43,385 nucleotides of DNA from positions 1 to 43,385 of the forward strand of contig NZ_JALNZY010000009.1 in assembly GCF_023229105.1 (NCBI RefSeq), written 5' to 3'. The stretch is from Sulfurimonas sp. (GTDB taxonomy: Bacteria > Campylobacterota > Campylobacteria > Campylobacterales > Sulfurimonadaceae). This document shows positions 33,751 through 41,860 of the stretch, piece by piece (within the stretch, counting starts at the first letter, position 1; each line of letters starts with the position of its first letter). The notes beneath the pieces were generated by a model, which had not been told where the DNA came from, searched no databases, and saw only the letters and a program-made list of their open reading frames with translations. The translations under genes and the position numbers were made by a program.

Positions 33751-33754
33751 TGGT

Positions 33755-34600
33755 TTATCGTACCGTTTTTGCTATATTTAGATTTAGTGATTTTAGCATC
33801 TCTAAATCTTTGTTCATCTCACGCCCGTTAGTTGTAAGATAATTTCCAATAACTATGGAGTTTGCGCCATGTGAAAAAATCTCACTCTGCCTTTGCCCAA
33901 ACATAAGCTCTCTACCTCCTGCTACCATTATGCGCTCGGCAGCATCAAGCATATCTCTAGTAAGCTGTATAAGAGATAGAGCCTCCTCAATACTTAGCGG
34001 ATTTGGAGCGAGTTCAAGGGCTTCGTTGTGATGATAAAAATTTATAGGAACAGATGCAGGATTTAAAGATTTTAAAGACTCAAGCATATTTATTCTATCT
34101 TCATGGCTCTCCCCAAGTCCGAAAATTCCGCCACTAATAAGCACTAAACCCGCTTCATTTACATTTTGACAAGTCTCATATCTCTCATCCCAAGAGTGTG
34201 TTGTACAGACTTTTTCATAGTGCTTTCTTGAGGTTTCAAGATTGTGGTTATATGCTTTTATGCCCGCTTTTTTAAGAGTAAGAAGTTGTTCAAGTGTTGC
34301 GGTGCCGTTGCAGGCGATTAGTCTAAGATGCGGCACCTCTTTTGTCAAAATTTCAGCAATAGAGCAGACAAAAGAGAGAATTTTTTCATTTAGACCTTTA
34401 TCTGCGCTTACAAGACAAAATCCCAAGGCGCCATTTGCATATGCAGTTTTTGCCTCTTTTAAAATAAGCTCCATATCTTTTTGTTTATACCGTTCTATAT
34501 CTGCTTTATAGCGTACGCTTTGAGAACAAAACTTACAATCTTCATTACAGGTACCGCTGTTTATGTTGCAGATTGAGCATAAAAATATCTCTTTATTCAT
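33755..34600 (-). CDS. bioB: biotin synthase (radical SAM)
   Basis: 281 residues. The radical SAM cluster motif is C18-x3-C22-x2-C25 (TCNEDCKFCSQS), typical of BioB, followed by ALGFCLVSADKGLN, YNHNLETSRKHYEKVCTTHSWDER, GGIFGLGES and NSIVIGNYLTT at the end, all typical. It inserts sulfur into dethiobiotin. It is shorter than E. coli BioB (346), as in other Campylobacterota. It overlaps the phosphodiesterase gene by four bases. The topA-bioB neighbourhood also occurs in Campylobacter. Confidence 0.92.
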   Translation of the reverse strand: MNKEIFLCSICNINSGTCNEDCKFCSQSVRYKADIERYKQKDMELILKEAKTAYANGALGFCLVSADKGLNEKILSFVCSIAEILTKEVPHLRLIACNGTATLEQLLTLKKAGIKAYNHNLETSRKHYEKVCTTHSWDERYETCQNVNEAGLVLISGGIFGLGESHEDRINMLESLKSLNPASVPINFYHHNEALELAPNPLSIEEALSLIQLTRDMLDAAERIMVAGGRELMFGQRQSEIFSHGANSIVIGNYLTTNGREMNKDLEMLKSLNLNIAKTVR

Positions 34601-35118
34601 GGGGTTTGCCTTGTGTGTCTAAACTCTTCTTTTTTTATCTCGTCACTTTTGTTGGCTCTTGTGTACCTTGTTAGTATAAACTCACTCTCTTTTATCTCCA
34701 GCATCGCCCACTCAGAGAGGGGTTTATTTCTAGCACACACCTCCCCGGGGTTCAAAAAGAGGGTGTTGTTAACAAACTCTATAAAAAACTCGTGAGTATG
34801 AGCAAATATTATAACATCTGTGTCTGGAGTCATATAAAAAGGGAGATGCATAAGCTTGAATTTTGTATTTGCAAGCTTAAAGTAGTATGGCTCTTGAACT
34901 AGATTAAACTCGTCGTGAAACTTTGCCAAATGGGCATCATTATTCCCATAAACCGCTTCATATCTGATGCCGCTTTTATGCAGAAGATGAAGCACTTCCA
35001 CATCTACTATATCGCCCGCATGGAGCATAAACTCGGCACCGTCGGCCATGAGAGAATCTATCGCTCTTCTGGCTTTTTTTACCTTTGTGTGAGTGTCTGC
35101 AATGATGCCTATTTTCAT
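34597..35118 (-). CDS. YfcE/MJ0936-type metallophosphoesterase
   Basis: 173 residues with the calcineurin-like set: D8 and H10 in IADTHTK, HAGD, GNNDAH, LMH and IFAHTHEF. The closing FLNPGEVCARNK is typical of YfcE-type phosphodiesterases. Two metals are expected. It probably hydrolyses phosphodiesters; the natural substrate is unknown. The gene lies nine bases after topA and overlaps bioB. Confidence 0.85.
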   Translation of the reverse strand: MKIGIIADTHTKVKKARRAIDSLMADGAEFMLHAGDIVDVEVLHLLHKSGIRYEAVYGNNDAHLAKFHDEFNLVQEPYYFKLANTKFKLMHLPFYMTPDTDVIIFAHTHEFFIEFVNNTLFLNPGEVCARNKPLSEWAMLEIKESEFILTRYTRANKSDEIKKEEFRHTRQTP

Positions 35119-35127
35119 AATCTATTT

Positions 35128-37350
35128 TTACTCTATATCTTCAATCGGCGTTCGTGCTTTACACTTTATGCACTCATAAACCTCTTTTGCTCTATAGGTT
35201 CTTCTTGCCAAAGCGCCGCCGCAACTCTTTTCTTTGCATTTTATAGTTGTTGGTTCAAACTTTGAGATAAATGTACATTTAGGATAGTTCTCACACCCCC
35301 AAAATGGACCTCGTCTTGAGTTTTTAAGGCTTATTTTGCCGCCACAATCAGGACATGGAGTCTCGCTTATTTTCTCCTCTATGTTTATGCTTTTTGTGTT
35401 TTTGCACTCAGGGTAGCCGCTACATGCTAAAAACTGACCGTTTCTGCCGCTTTTTACAACCATCGCTTTGCCGCACTTATCGCATATCTCATCGCTTGAC
35501 TCAGAGTTTGCCTGCCCTTTGTCCTCCTCACTACCTTCGACCTGTTCAGTATATTTACACTTTGGAAAGCCGCTACATGCGATAAACTCTCCAAATCTTC
35601 CTGAACGAAGAAGTAGCTCCTCTGCACATTTAGGACAAGCACGACCAAGAGGTTTTGCAACTTTTAGCGATACTATTTTATTTTTACCCTCTTCTACCTG
35701 CTCTAAAAACGGGAAGTAAAAATCGCTTAAAAGCTTCTGCCAATCATTCTGTCCCTCTGCTACTTCATCAAGCTTCTCCTCCATGTTTGCAGTAAAGGAG
35801 ACATCGACTATATTTGCAAAATTTTTCTCTAAAATCTCCGTGACGGTAAATGCCATCTCTGTAGGAATAATCTGCTTTTTTTCAATAGTCACATAAGTTC
35901 TGCTGCTAAGAGTTGCAATAGTTGGAGCATAGGTTGAGGGACGACCGATTCCCTCGCTTTCTAGTTTTTTGATGAGCGCAGCTTCAGAGTAACGAGCTGG
36001 CGGTTCTGTAAAGTGCTGCTCTTGTTTTACTTTTTGTATTTCGGCTGCTTCGCCCTCTTTAAGCGTCGGAAGAAGTTTGTCTTTGTCTTCTGCTCCCGTT
36101 AGTGCATAAAAACCGTCAAAAATGAGCTTTCTTCCACTTGCTCTGTACTCGTTCTCTTTGCCGCTAAAGATAATGCTCTGTTGCTCAAAGATGGCATCAT
36201 TCATCTGACATGCCATAAATCTCTCATATATTAGACGGTAGAGTTTAATCTCATCAGGCTTTAAAAAACTCTGCGCGACCTCTGGGGTAAACTGTAACAT
36301 AGTCGGGCGGATTGCTTCGTGTGCTTCTTGCGCGCCTTTTGCTTTTTTTGTATAAATTTTAGGCTCATTAGGAAGATATTCTTTGCCAAATCTGCTCTCA
36401 ATTACGCCGCGAACAGCGCTTAAAGACTCCTGTGCAAGGTTGAGAGAGTCCGTTCTCATGTAGGTAATAACACCGCTTGTTCCGCTTGGAGTTTTTACGC
36501 CCTCATAGAGAGCTTGCGCTACCATCATTGTTTTTTTAGGGGTAAATCCTAGTTTGCTTGATGCAGTTTGTTGAAGAGTAGATGTCATAAATGGCGGCGG
36601 AGTTGAGCTTTTTCTCTCTTTTGTCTCAATTTTTGATATAACAAAGGAGTCGGCTTTGACACTTTCTACTATTGAGTCTGCTTGTTTTTTATTTGTAATT
36701 GAGAGTTTTGAGAGTTTGTCCTGTTTATGCTCTATAAGAGTCGCTTCTATATCTTTTTTAAAAAGTGTATCTATTGTCCAATACTCTTCGGGAATAAACG
36801 CTTTTATCTCACGCTCGCGATCTACTACAAGTTTTAGTGTTGAGGATTGAACACGACCTGCTGAGAGTCCTTTTTGTATCTTTGAGCTTAGAAGTGGAGA
36901 GAGTTTGTAGCCTACGACACGGTCAAGAATACGGCGAGCTTGTTGAGCATTTACCATATCCATGTCTATTTTACGGGCATTTTGCAGGGCATTATTTATC
37001 GCAGTTTTTGTTATCTCATGAAATACTATTCTAGGAAGCGTAAGAGGGTCTCTTTTTATAGCATGAGCTATGTGCCACCCTATAGCTTCTCCCTCGCGGT
37101 CCTCATCGGTCGCGATATATATCGTATCACTCTTTTTTGCCAAAGCATTTATCTCTTTGACTGTTGCGGCATTCTCTTTTGCGACACTGTACACGGGAAC
37201 GAGATGATTGTCTTCATCCACGCTAATTCCAAAACGAGATTTTGGAAGGTCTCGTATATGTCCTTTTGAAGCGATGACCTCATAATCTTTACCGAGAAAG
37301 TTTTTAATAGTCTTAGCTTTAGCGGGTGATTCGACGATAATTAAGTTCAA
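35128..37350 (-). CDS. topA: DNA topoisomerase I
   Basis: 740 residues, type IA topoisomerase that relaxes negative supercoils. Toprim: VESPAKAKTI (6-15) and acidic TDEDREGEA (81-89). LSAGRVQS is at 162-169. The catalytic tyrosine is Y297 in ITYMRTDS. After residue 570 come four zinc-ribbon modules: CPKC...CSGFPKC, CDKC...CSGYPEC, CPDC...CENYPKC and a divergent CKEKSC...CIKC. It is first in a chain of six leftward genes. Confidence 0.97.
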   Translation of the reverse strand: MNLIIVESPAKAKTIKNFLGKDYEVIASKGHIRDLPKSRFGISVDEDNHLVPVYSVAKENAATVKEINALAKKSDTIYIATDEDREGEAIGWHIAHAIKRDPLTLPRIVFHEITKTAINNALQNARKIDMDMVNAQQARRILDRVVGYKLSPLLSSKIQKGLSAGRVQSSTLKLVVDREREIKAFIPEEYWTIDTLFKKDIEATLIEHKQDKLSKLSITNKKQADSIVESVKADSFVISKIETKERKSSTPPPFMTSTLQQTASSKLGFTPKKTMMVAQALYEGVKTPSGTSGVITYMRTDSLNLAQESLSAVRGVIESRFGKEYLPNEPKIYTKKAKGAQEAHEAIRPTMLQFTPEVAQSFLKPDEIKLYRLIYERFMACQMNDAIFEQQSIIFSGKENEYRASGRKLIFDGFYALTGAEDKDKLLPTLKEGEAAEIQKVKQEQHFTEPPARYSEAALIKKLESEGIGRPSTYAPTIATLSSRTYVTIEKKQIIPTEMAFTVTEILEKNFANIVDVSFTANMEEKLDEVAEGQNDWQKLLSDFYFPFLEQVEEGKNKIVSLKVAKPLGRACPKCAEELLLRSGRFGEFIACSGFPKCKYTEQVEGSEEDKGQANSESSDEICDKCGKAMVVKSGRNGQFLACSGYPECKNTKSINIEEKISETPCPDCGGKISLKNSRRGPFWGCENYPKCTFISKFEPTTIKCKEKSCGGALARRTYRAKEVYECIKCKARTPIEDIE

Positions 37351-37467
37351 ATAATTTTCCTGTTGCGCTATACATTATATATAGTGTAGTAATTTTTAAG
37401 TTTGCAAGTGTAGCAAAAAAAGTATAAAAAGAGAAAATAGAAAAAAAGTGACTTGCATCTAAGCTTC

Positions 37468-37492
37468 ACAAACTAGATTTAATCTAGTTTGT
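37468..37492. repeat. 25-nt perfect palindrome between the SYLF gene and topA
   Basis: Arms of 12 bases (starting ACAAACTAGATT) with a single central base. It lies in the 176-bp gap upstream of topA and downstream of the leftward SYLF gene. No immediate T tract follows; leftward, a T7 run begins about 25 bases after it. It could be a terminator for the SYLF gene or an operator for topA. Confidence 0.5.
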
Positions 37493-37526
37493 AGTTTTAG
37501 CGGGGTTATTTTATTTTTGAGAAAAA

Positions 37527-38117
37527 TTAATTTTTGTTTAACTCTTCATCTTTCCAATATTTAGTTCCTTGAATGGTAGCTTGCAGAGCTAAGCCGTTTT
37601 GCGTCATTTTATAGAGTCGTATTCCCGGTGCAACCGTAACAGCTGCATTTGCAGAACCCCCTCTCTCCTCATACTTAGCAGCAGCATCAGCCTGCGCATT
37701 TGCTTCCCAGCCAGAGTTAACAAAGGTATCATATACTTTTTTATTTTCAAATAAAAAAACTGCTCTGAAATCCTTGATGCCAAGACCAAAGCCAACACCT
37801 CCAGATGCCATATTCATATAAGTGTTTATTCCTGTTTTGTTATTGTGGGCAAGACCTTTTCCGCCTTCTGCCGATAAAAAAACAAGGTTGACCCCAACAT
37901 TACTAAACGTTGCATACCCGTAAGAGCGAAGCACTATCTTTTTTGCTTCAGGTGCATATTTATATAGCAGTTGCATAGTTTGATTACTAGATACGATACG
38001 GTTTACTCTCTCAAGCCTGTTCTCTTCTCTGATTTCACGCTTACTTTTACCGGACCAAAAGCCTGAAAAGAGAACAGCAATAAGAAGAAGAGCCAGAACT
38101 AATTTTAAATGTTTCAT
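37527..38117 (-). CDS. SYLF (YSC84/DUF500) lipid-binding-type exported protein
   Basis: 196 residues with an N-terminal signal/anchor (about 5-22). The SYLF domain is seen in YGYATFSNVGVNLVFLSAEGGKGLA and MASGGVGFGLGIKDFRAVFLFENKKVYDTFVNSGW; it is a membrane-lipid binding fold. The end ATIQGTKYWKDEELNK is typical. No lipobox cysteine is present. The gene is probably monocistronic and divergent from the lipoprotein gene. Role in the cell unknown. Confidence 0.8.
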   Translation of the reverse strand: MKHLKLVLALLLIAVLFSGFWSGKSKREIREENRLERVNRIVSSNQTMQLLYKYAPEAKKIVLRSYGYATFSNVGVNLVFLSAEGGKGLAHNNKTGINTYMNMASGGVGFGLGIKDFRAVFLFENKKVYDTFVNSGWEANAQADAAAKYEERGGSANAAVTVAPGIRLYKMTQNGLALQATIQGTKYWKDEELNKN

Positions 38118-38217
38118 TATGCCAACCTTAAGCGGGTACTCTTAATTTGTAAATAATAATAACATAATTTATTAAAATAGATAAACTTTAAGCTATAGAC
38201 AGATTTTAATCTATAAT

Positions 38218-38242
38218 GTTATTATTGTGAAAATATAATAAC
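38218..38242. promoter_or_regulatory. dyad upstream of the DUF3313 lipoprotein gene
   Basis: GTTATTAT and ATAATAAC (8-bp perfect arms, 9-base spacer) lie 26 bases before the TTG start at 38269 and overlap likely -10 sequence. A regulator site is possible, but the region is so AT-rich that chance is a real alternative. Confidence 0.3.
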
Positions 38243-38268
38243 AGGCGTTTTGCCGACAAAGGATTAAA

Positions 38269-38898
38269 TTGAAACTACGAGCAGTATTTGGCGTGATTGT
38301 TTTTGGACTAATGTTTTTAATGAGTGGCTGTGCACTTAAGAGTGTTGATGCCAAAAATAGTGGATTTTTCAAAGATTATACGCAATTAAAAAGTGTAGAT
38401 AAGGTTAAGCTCTCAAAGTACAAAACTATTTTAATTGCTCCGACTCAAGTAATATCTGCAATTGCGCCTAAAGAGCAGACAGCCTCACAAAAGAGACTCT
38501 ACAAAGAGATTTCAGACTATTTAGATGAGGGATATAAAAGAGAAATTAAAAACAGCTCTGTATACAAAGTAGTAGAGAAAAAAGGAGTGGATACCCTGAT
38601 ATTTGAGTCGGCAGTCTCGGCGGTAGAGGTGCACTTTGATGATAAAAAATGGAATCAATTTTCGCCAATAGCGATGGATATTACCGTAACATCTTACAAC
38701 TCCTATATAGATGAAAATGTAAGAATGTTAGGCGAGAAGCGTATTGTCGATGCTACAACGGATGAAGTGTTGATAGAGAGCATGGATATAATAAAAGATA
38801 AAAAAATTATATTAAATGGCGATACTTTGGACCTTGAAGCTATGAAACCTGCACTTGATGCATGGATAGAGCTTGTTAAAAACTATCTTGCCAACTAG
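38269..38898 (+). CDS. DUF3313 family lipoprotein
   Basis: 209 residues. The signal peptide ends in a lipobox LMSGCAL, so Cys21 is lipid-modified. Mature start NSGFFKDYTQLKSVD fits the DUF3313 pattern (SGFL-DYSxL), followed by YKTILIAPTQVI. The start codon is TTG (38269) after AAAGGA; the next ATG would cut into the signal peptide. It is probably attached to the inner face of the outer membrane. Function of the family unknown. The gene ends 11 bases before the metallophosphoesterase gene. Confidence 0.8.
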   Translation: MKLRAVFGVIVFGLMFLMSGCALKSVDAKNSGFFKDYTQLKSVDKVKLSKYKTILIAPTQVISAIAPKEQTASQKRLYKEISDYLDEGYKREIKNSSVYKVVEKKGVDTLIFESAVSAVEVHFDDKKWNQFSPIAMDITVTSYNSYIDENVRMLGEKRIVDATTDEVLIESMDIIKDKKIILNGDTLDLEAMKPALDAWIELVKNYLAN

Positions 38899-38909
38899 GT
38901 TGAAGTAGC

Positions 38910-39656
38910 GTGTCTTTGCAAGTCGGCTGGAAGCATTTTCCTTTTGAGGAGGTTGCATTAAAGAGCGATACTTTCTGCGCTTCTTTAAAGGGATTGCGTA
39001 TAGTTCAGCTATCTGATCTTCACCTTGGCAGAAATGTCAAAGTTGATTATCTTAGAACTCTTGTAGAAAAGATAAACAAGATAAAACCTGATCTTCTTCT
39101 CTTTAGCGGAGATATACTTCAAACCTCCGCCTTGCTTGTAAAAGAGCATCTTGGATGCTTTAGGGAGCTTGAAGTGCCATCATATTATGTGAGCGGAAAT
39201 CATGATATTTTTTATGGTCCAAAAGAGCTCAAAATTATAATGCAAGAGAGCGGAGTCGTCTGTCTTGATAATAAAATAGTAGAGCTGAAGATAAAAGGCT
39301 CTCTTTTACAGCTAGTAGGGCTTAGTGATAGATATAGTTTTGTGCGCGGAATCAAACGACCCATAAAAGAGCTTTTTTTAGAACTAAATCCTGACGTATC
39401 TACAATACTGCTAACGCATCAACCAAAAGATATCTCACATATAGATGATTTTCGCGTAGATATTCAACTCAGCGGACATACTCATGGCGGACAGATATAC
39501 CCTCTTAGCATTGTTGTTAAATATTTTCAACCCTATATATCGGGAGAGTATAAGCATAAAAATACGCTTCTTTATGTCTGCAGAGGGCTTGGATACTGGG
39601 GTGTTAATGTCAGGTACAGAGTTTCATCTCAAATACCGGTTTTTACTATCAATTAA
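38910..39656 (+). CDS. YkuE-like metallophosphoesterase without membrane anchor
   Basis: 248 residues. Metal-binding motifs DLHLGR, FSGDIL, SGNHDIF, LTHQPK and SGHTHGGQIYPL are complete for a two-metal calcineurin-like phosphoesterase of the YkuE type. Many relatives carry N-terminal membrane helices or a Tat signal; none is present here. The frame is closed by a TGA seven to nine bases upstream of the GTG start at 38910. Substrate unknown; phospholipid or cell-envelope phosphoesters are possible. Confidence 0.8.
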   Translation: MSLQVGWKHFPFEEVALKSDTFCASLKGLRIVQLSDLHLGRNVKVDYLRTLVEKINKIKPDLLLFSGDILQTSALLVKEHLGCFRELEVPSYYVSGNHDIFYGPKELKIIMQESGVVCLDNKIVELKIKGSLLQLVGLSDRYSFVRGIKRPIKELFLELNPDVSTILLTHQPKDISHIDDFRVDIQLSGHTHGGQIYPLSIVVKYFQPYISGEYKHKNTLLYVCRGLGYWGVNVRYRVSSQIPVFTIN

Positions 39657-39699
39657 CATAATGGTAGTATAATTTTATTTTATTAATTCAAGGAAAAAA

Positions 39700-40170
39700 A
39701 TGAATAAATTTTTAGCAGCTTTAACCATAAGCGCTGCTTTATTAGGCGCAGATTCTATAAAAATAGACTCCCCATTAAACGTGTTGGACAACTTTAAGTA
39801 TGAGACTCCGACAGGTCGTCAGATGAAGATACCGCAAAAAACAAAGTTGGTAATAGTTGCTTTTGATAAAGATACAGGAGCTTTAATCAACGAATATCTT
39901 GATACTCAAAATAAGTTTTATCTTTTAAAGCATAACTCTATATTTATAGCAGACATAAACAAAATGCCGTCCATTATTACGAGTATGTTTGCTTTGCCAA
40001 AACTTCAAAAATATAAACATCTTATCTACCTGCACTATGGAGATAAGTTCCAAAACAGTATTCCAAACAAAGAGGAGAAAATTACTCTGCTTCGTGTAGA
40101 GGATTCAAAAATCAAAGAGATATCTTTTATCTCTTCAAAACAAGAACTCAAAGCAGCGATTGAGAAGTGA
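39700..40170 (+). CDS. exported hypothetical protein, first gene of the ABC/oxidase-like cluster
   Basis: 156 residues with a signal peptide (FLAALTISAALLGA). Mature protein: DNFKYETPTGRQMKIPQKTKLVIVAFDKDTG, LINEYLDTQNKFYLLKHNSIFIADI, LPKLQKYKHLIYLHYGD. The alternating strands and helices could be a cysteine-free thioredoxin-like fold, but I do not recognise a family. TATAAT lies about 30 bases upstream of the ATG, with AAGGAAA as ribosome-binding site. It overlaps the permease start by GTGA, so is translationally coupled to the ABC genes. Confidence 0.65.
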   Translation: MNKFLAALTISAALLGADSIKIDSPLNVLDNFKYETPTGRQMKIPQKTKLVIVAFDKDTGALINEYLDTQNKFYLLKHNSIFIADINKMPSIITSMFALPKLQKYKHLIYLHYGDKFQNSIPNKEEKITLLRVEDSKIKEISFISSKQELKAAIEK

Positions 40171-41240
40171 TATCGCTAAAAGCACTCAGAAAAACCCCTT
40201 TTAAAAGCCTTTTAATATTTTCATCCATTACCATCGCGGTAATGGCCATTTTTCTTATAAGTTCGGTATCTCAGGGTGTAATTGGGATGTACTCGAAGAT
40301 GATAAAAACTGATGGAGATATTATCATTACTCAAAAAGGCATCTCAGACACCTTTTTTTCAAATGTTGATATCGGCTTAATTAAAAAGATAGATAAGCTA
40401 GAGAGTGTAGCATCAAGCTATGGAATGATAGTAGGGGCTTCCCCGATAGGGCATATTCCAATAGCCGGAATTTACGGTACAACAGCAAATCATTTTTCAC
40501 ACTATAAGCTCTCAAGGGGAGAGTATCCAAAGGATGGCGAAGTTATTTTGGGTGCAAATCTGGCTAAGCAGTTTGCATCGCAAAGTGTAAATATAGGGAA
40601 CAAGCGTTTTAAAATCTCAGGCATCTTTAGTAGCGAGATAGGCTTTGAAGAGGGTGGCGTTGTTATGAATATAGAGGATGCAGGGAGACTTTTTAACCGC
40701 TCTGCTTCTTTTATTTTAGTCACTTCTGATTCGCCAAACAATACAGATAATATCGCAAAAAAAATCGCTCTGCTTGATGATGAGATAGAGGTAAAGACTA
40801 CGCAGAATTTTGTAAAAGAGTATAACCAGTTTAAAATCATTGAAAACTCATCTCTTGTAATCTCGACACTCGCTTTTGCTATGGGGCTAATGGGAATTGC
40901 TTCGGTTATGAGCATGATTGTTAACTCACGAAAAGAGGAGTTTGGTATTATGCGCGCACTTGGTAAAAGTCGGTTTTTTATCATTAAAAATCTCTTTTTT
41001 GAGACGTTTATAATGAGTGTTTCTGCTTACTTGTTTGCTCTTCTTCTAAGTCTTGGCATCTTGGCTTTGCTACCGCATATAGAGATGCTTCAGGGGTATG
41101 TAAATGGTACTCTTTCGCTCTCTACTGCCATTTATGTTCTGGCTTCAACACTTTTTATGGCTCTTCTGGGCTCACTGGTACCGGCTTGGATAGCTTCTAA
41201 AACAGACCCGATACTTCTTATAAATCAAGGATGTGCATGA
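40167..41240 (+). CDS. ABC transporter permease, FtsX/MacB/LolC-type
   Basis: 357 residues with four membrane helices: TM1 about 14-35, then a large periplasmic domain (about 40-225), then three helices (about 230-255, 275-300, 315-345). GIMRALGKSRFFIIKNLFFETFIM between TM2 and TM3 is the FtsX signature. Such permeases do mechanical work or lipoprotein/peptide extrusion across the inner membrane and do not import solutes. The start is GTG, overlapping the upstream stop. A single-copy homodimer is expected since no second permease gene is present. Confidence 0.85.
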   Translation: MISLKALRKTPFKSLLIFSSITIAVMAIFLISSVSQGVIGMYSKMIKTDGDIIITQKGISDTFFSNVDIGLIKKIDKLESVASSYGMIVGASPIGHIPIAGIYGTTANHFSHYKLSRGEYPKDGEVILGANLAKQFASQSVNIGNKRFKISGIFSSEIGFEEGGVVMNIEDAGRLFNRSASFILVTSDSPNNTDNIAKKIALLDDEIEVKTTQNFVKEYNQFKIIENSSLVISTLAFAMGLMGIASVMSMIVNSRKEEFGIMRALGKSRFFIIKNLFFETFIMSVSAYLFALLLSLGILALLPHIEMLQGYVNGTLSLSTAIYVLASTLFMALLGSLVPAWIASKTDPILLINQGCA

Positions 41241-41860
41241 TAAAAGCATCACATGTTTCACACTTTTACGGAGCTGAGCAGGTTCTTTTTGATCTCTCGT
41301 TTGAGATTAAGGGAGGTGAGTTTTTATTTTTAAGTGGAGAGAGCGGAAGTGGAAAATCAACACTCCTCTCTATTCTCTCAACTCTTTTAAAACCATCAAG
41401 CGGAGAGCTTTTGATAGATGGTGAGTCGGTTGATAAAATTAAAAATATAGATTATTTTCGTCAAAGCAAAGTAGGATTTGTTTTTCAGTTTCACTATCTC
41501 ATAAACTATCTAAGCGTCTATGAAAACATAGTATTAGCCGCACTAGATGATAAAAAGCACAATATAAAAAAAATACTTAAGAAACTCGGTATTTTGGAAC
41601 TCTCAGCGCGTTATCCAAATGAGATTTCAGGCGGGCAGAGACAGCGGGTGGCTCTTGCAAGAGCGCTTGTTAATGAGCCAAAAATCATATTTGCAGATGA
41701 GCCGACAGGCAGTTTGGATTCAAAAAACTCAACAATAGTTTATGGACTTTTAGCAGATGCTCTAAAAAATGGCACTACAGTAGTAGTTGCATCTCATGAT
41801 ATGCGGATAGAGAATTATGCAACTCAAATAATCAGGTTAAAAGATGGACAAATTTTATAA
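41237..41860 (+). CDS. ABC transporter ATP-binding protein, LolD/MacB-type
   Basis: 207 residues. Walker A SGESGSGKST, Q-loop FQFHYL, signature ISGGQRQRVALARAL, Walker B IIFADEPTGSLD and the switch SHD are complete. It pairs with the FtsX-type permease. I chose ATG 41237, which overlaps the permease stop (ATGA) and has AAGGA five bases upstream; ATG 41231 is two codons earlier. Its 3' end overlaps the following membrane-protein gene by 17 bases. Confidence 0.92.
   Translation: MIKASHVSHFYGAEQVLFDLSFEIKGGEFLFLSGESGSGKSTLLSILSTLLKPSSGELLIDGESVDKIKNIDYFRQSKVGFVFQFHYLINYLSVYENIVLAALDDKKHNIKKILKKLGILELSARYPNEISGGQRQRVALARALVNEPKIIFADEPTGSLDSKNSTIVYGLLADALKNGTTVVVASHDMRIENYATQIIRLKDGQIL

Noticed and set aside
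38155..38226. 11-bp inverted repeat (AATAATAACAT ... ATGTTATTATT) with a 50-base spacer upstream of the DUF3313 gene
   Set aside because: Arms consist almost only of A and T in an AT-rich intergenic region; chance is likely and no hairpin of that loop size is expected to matter.
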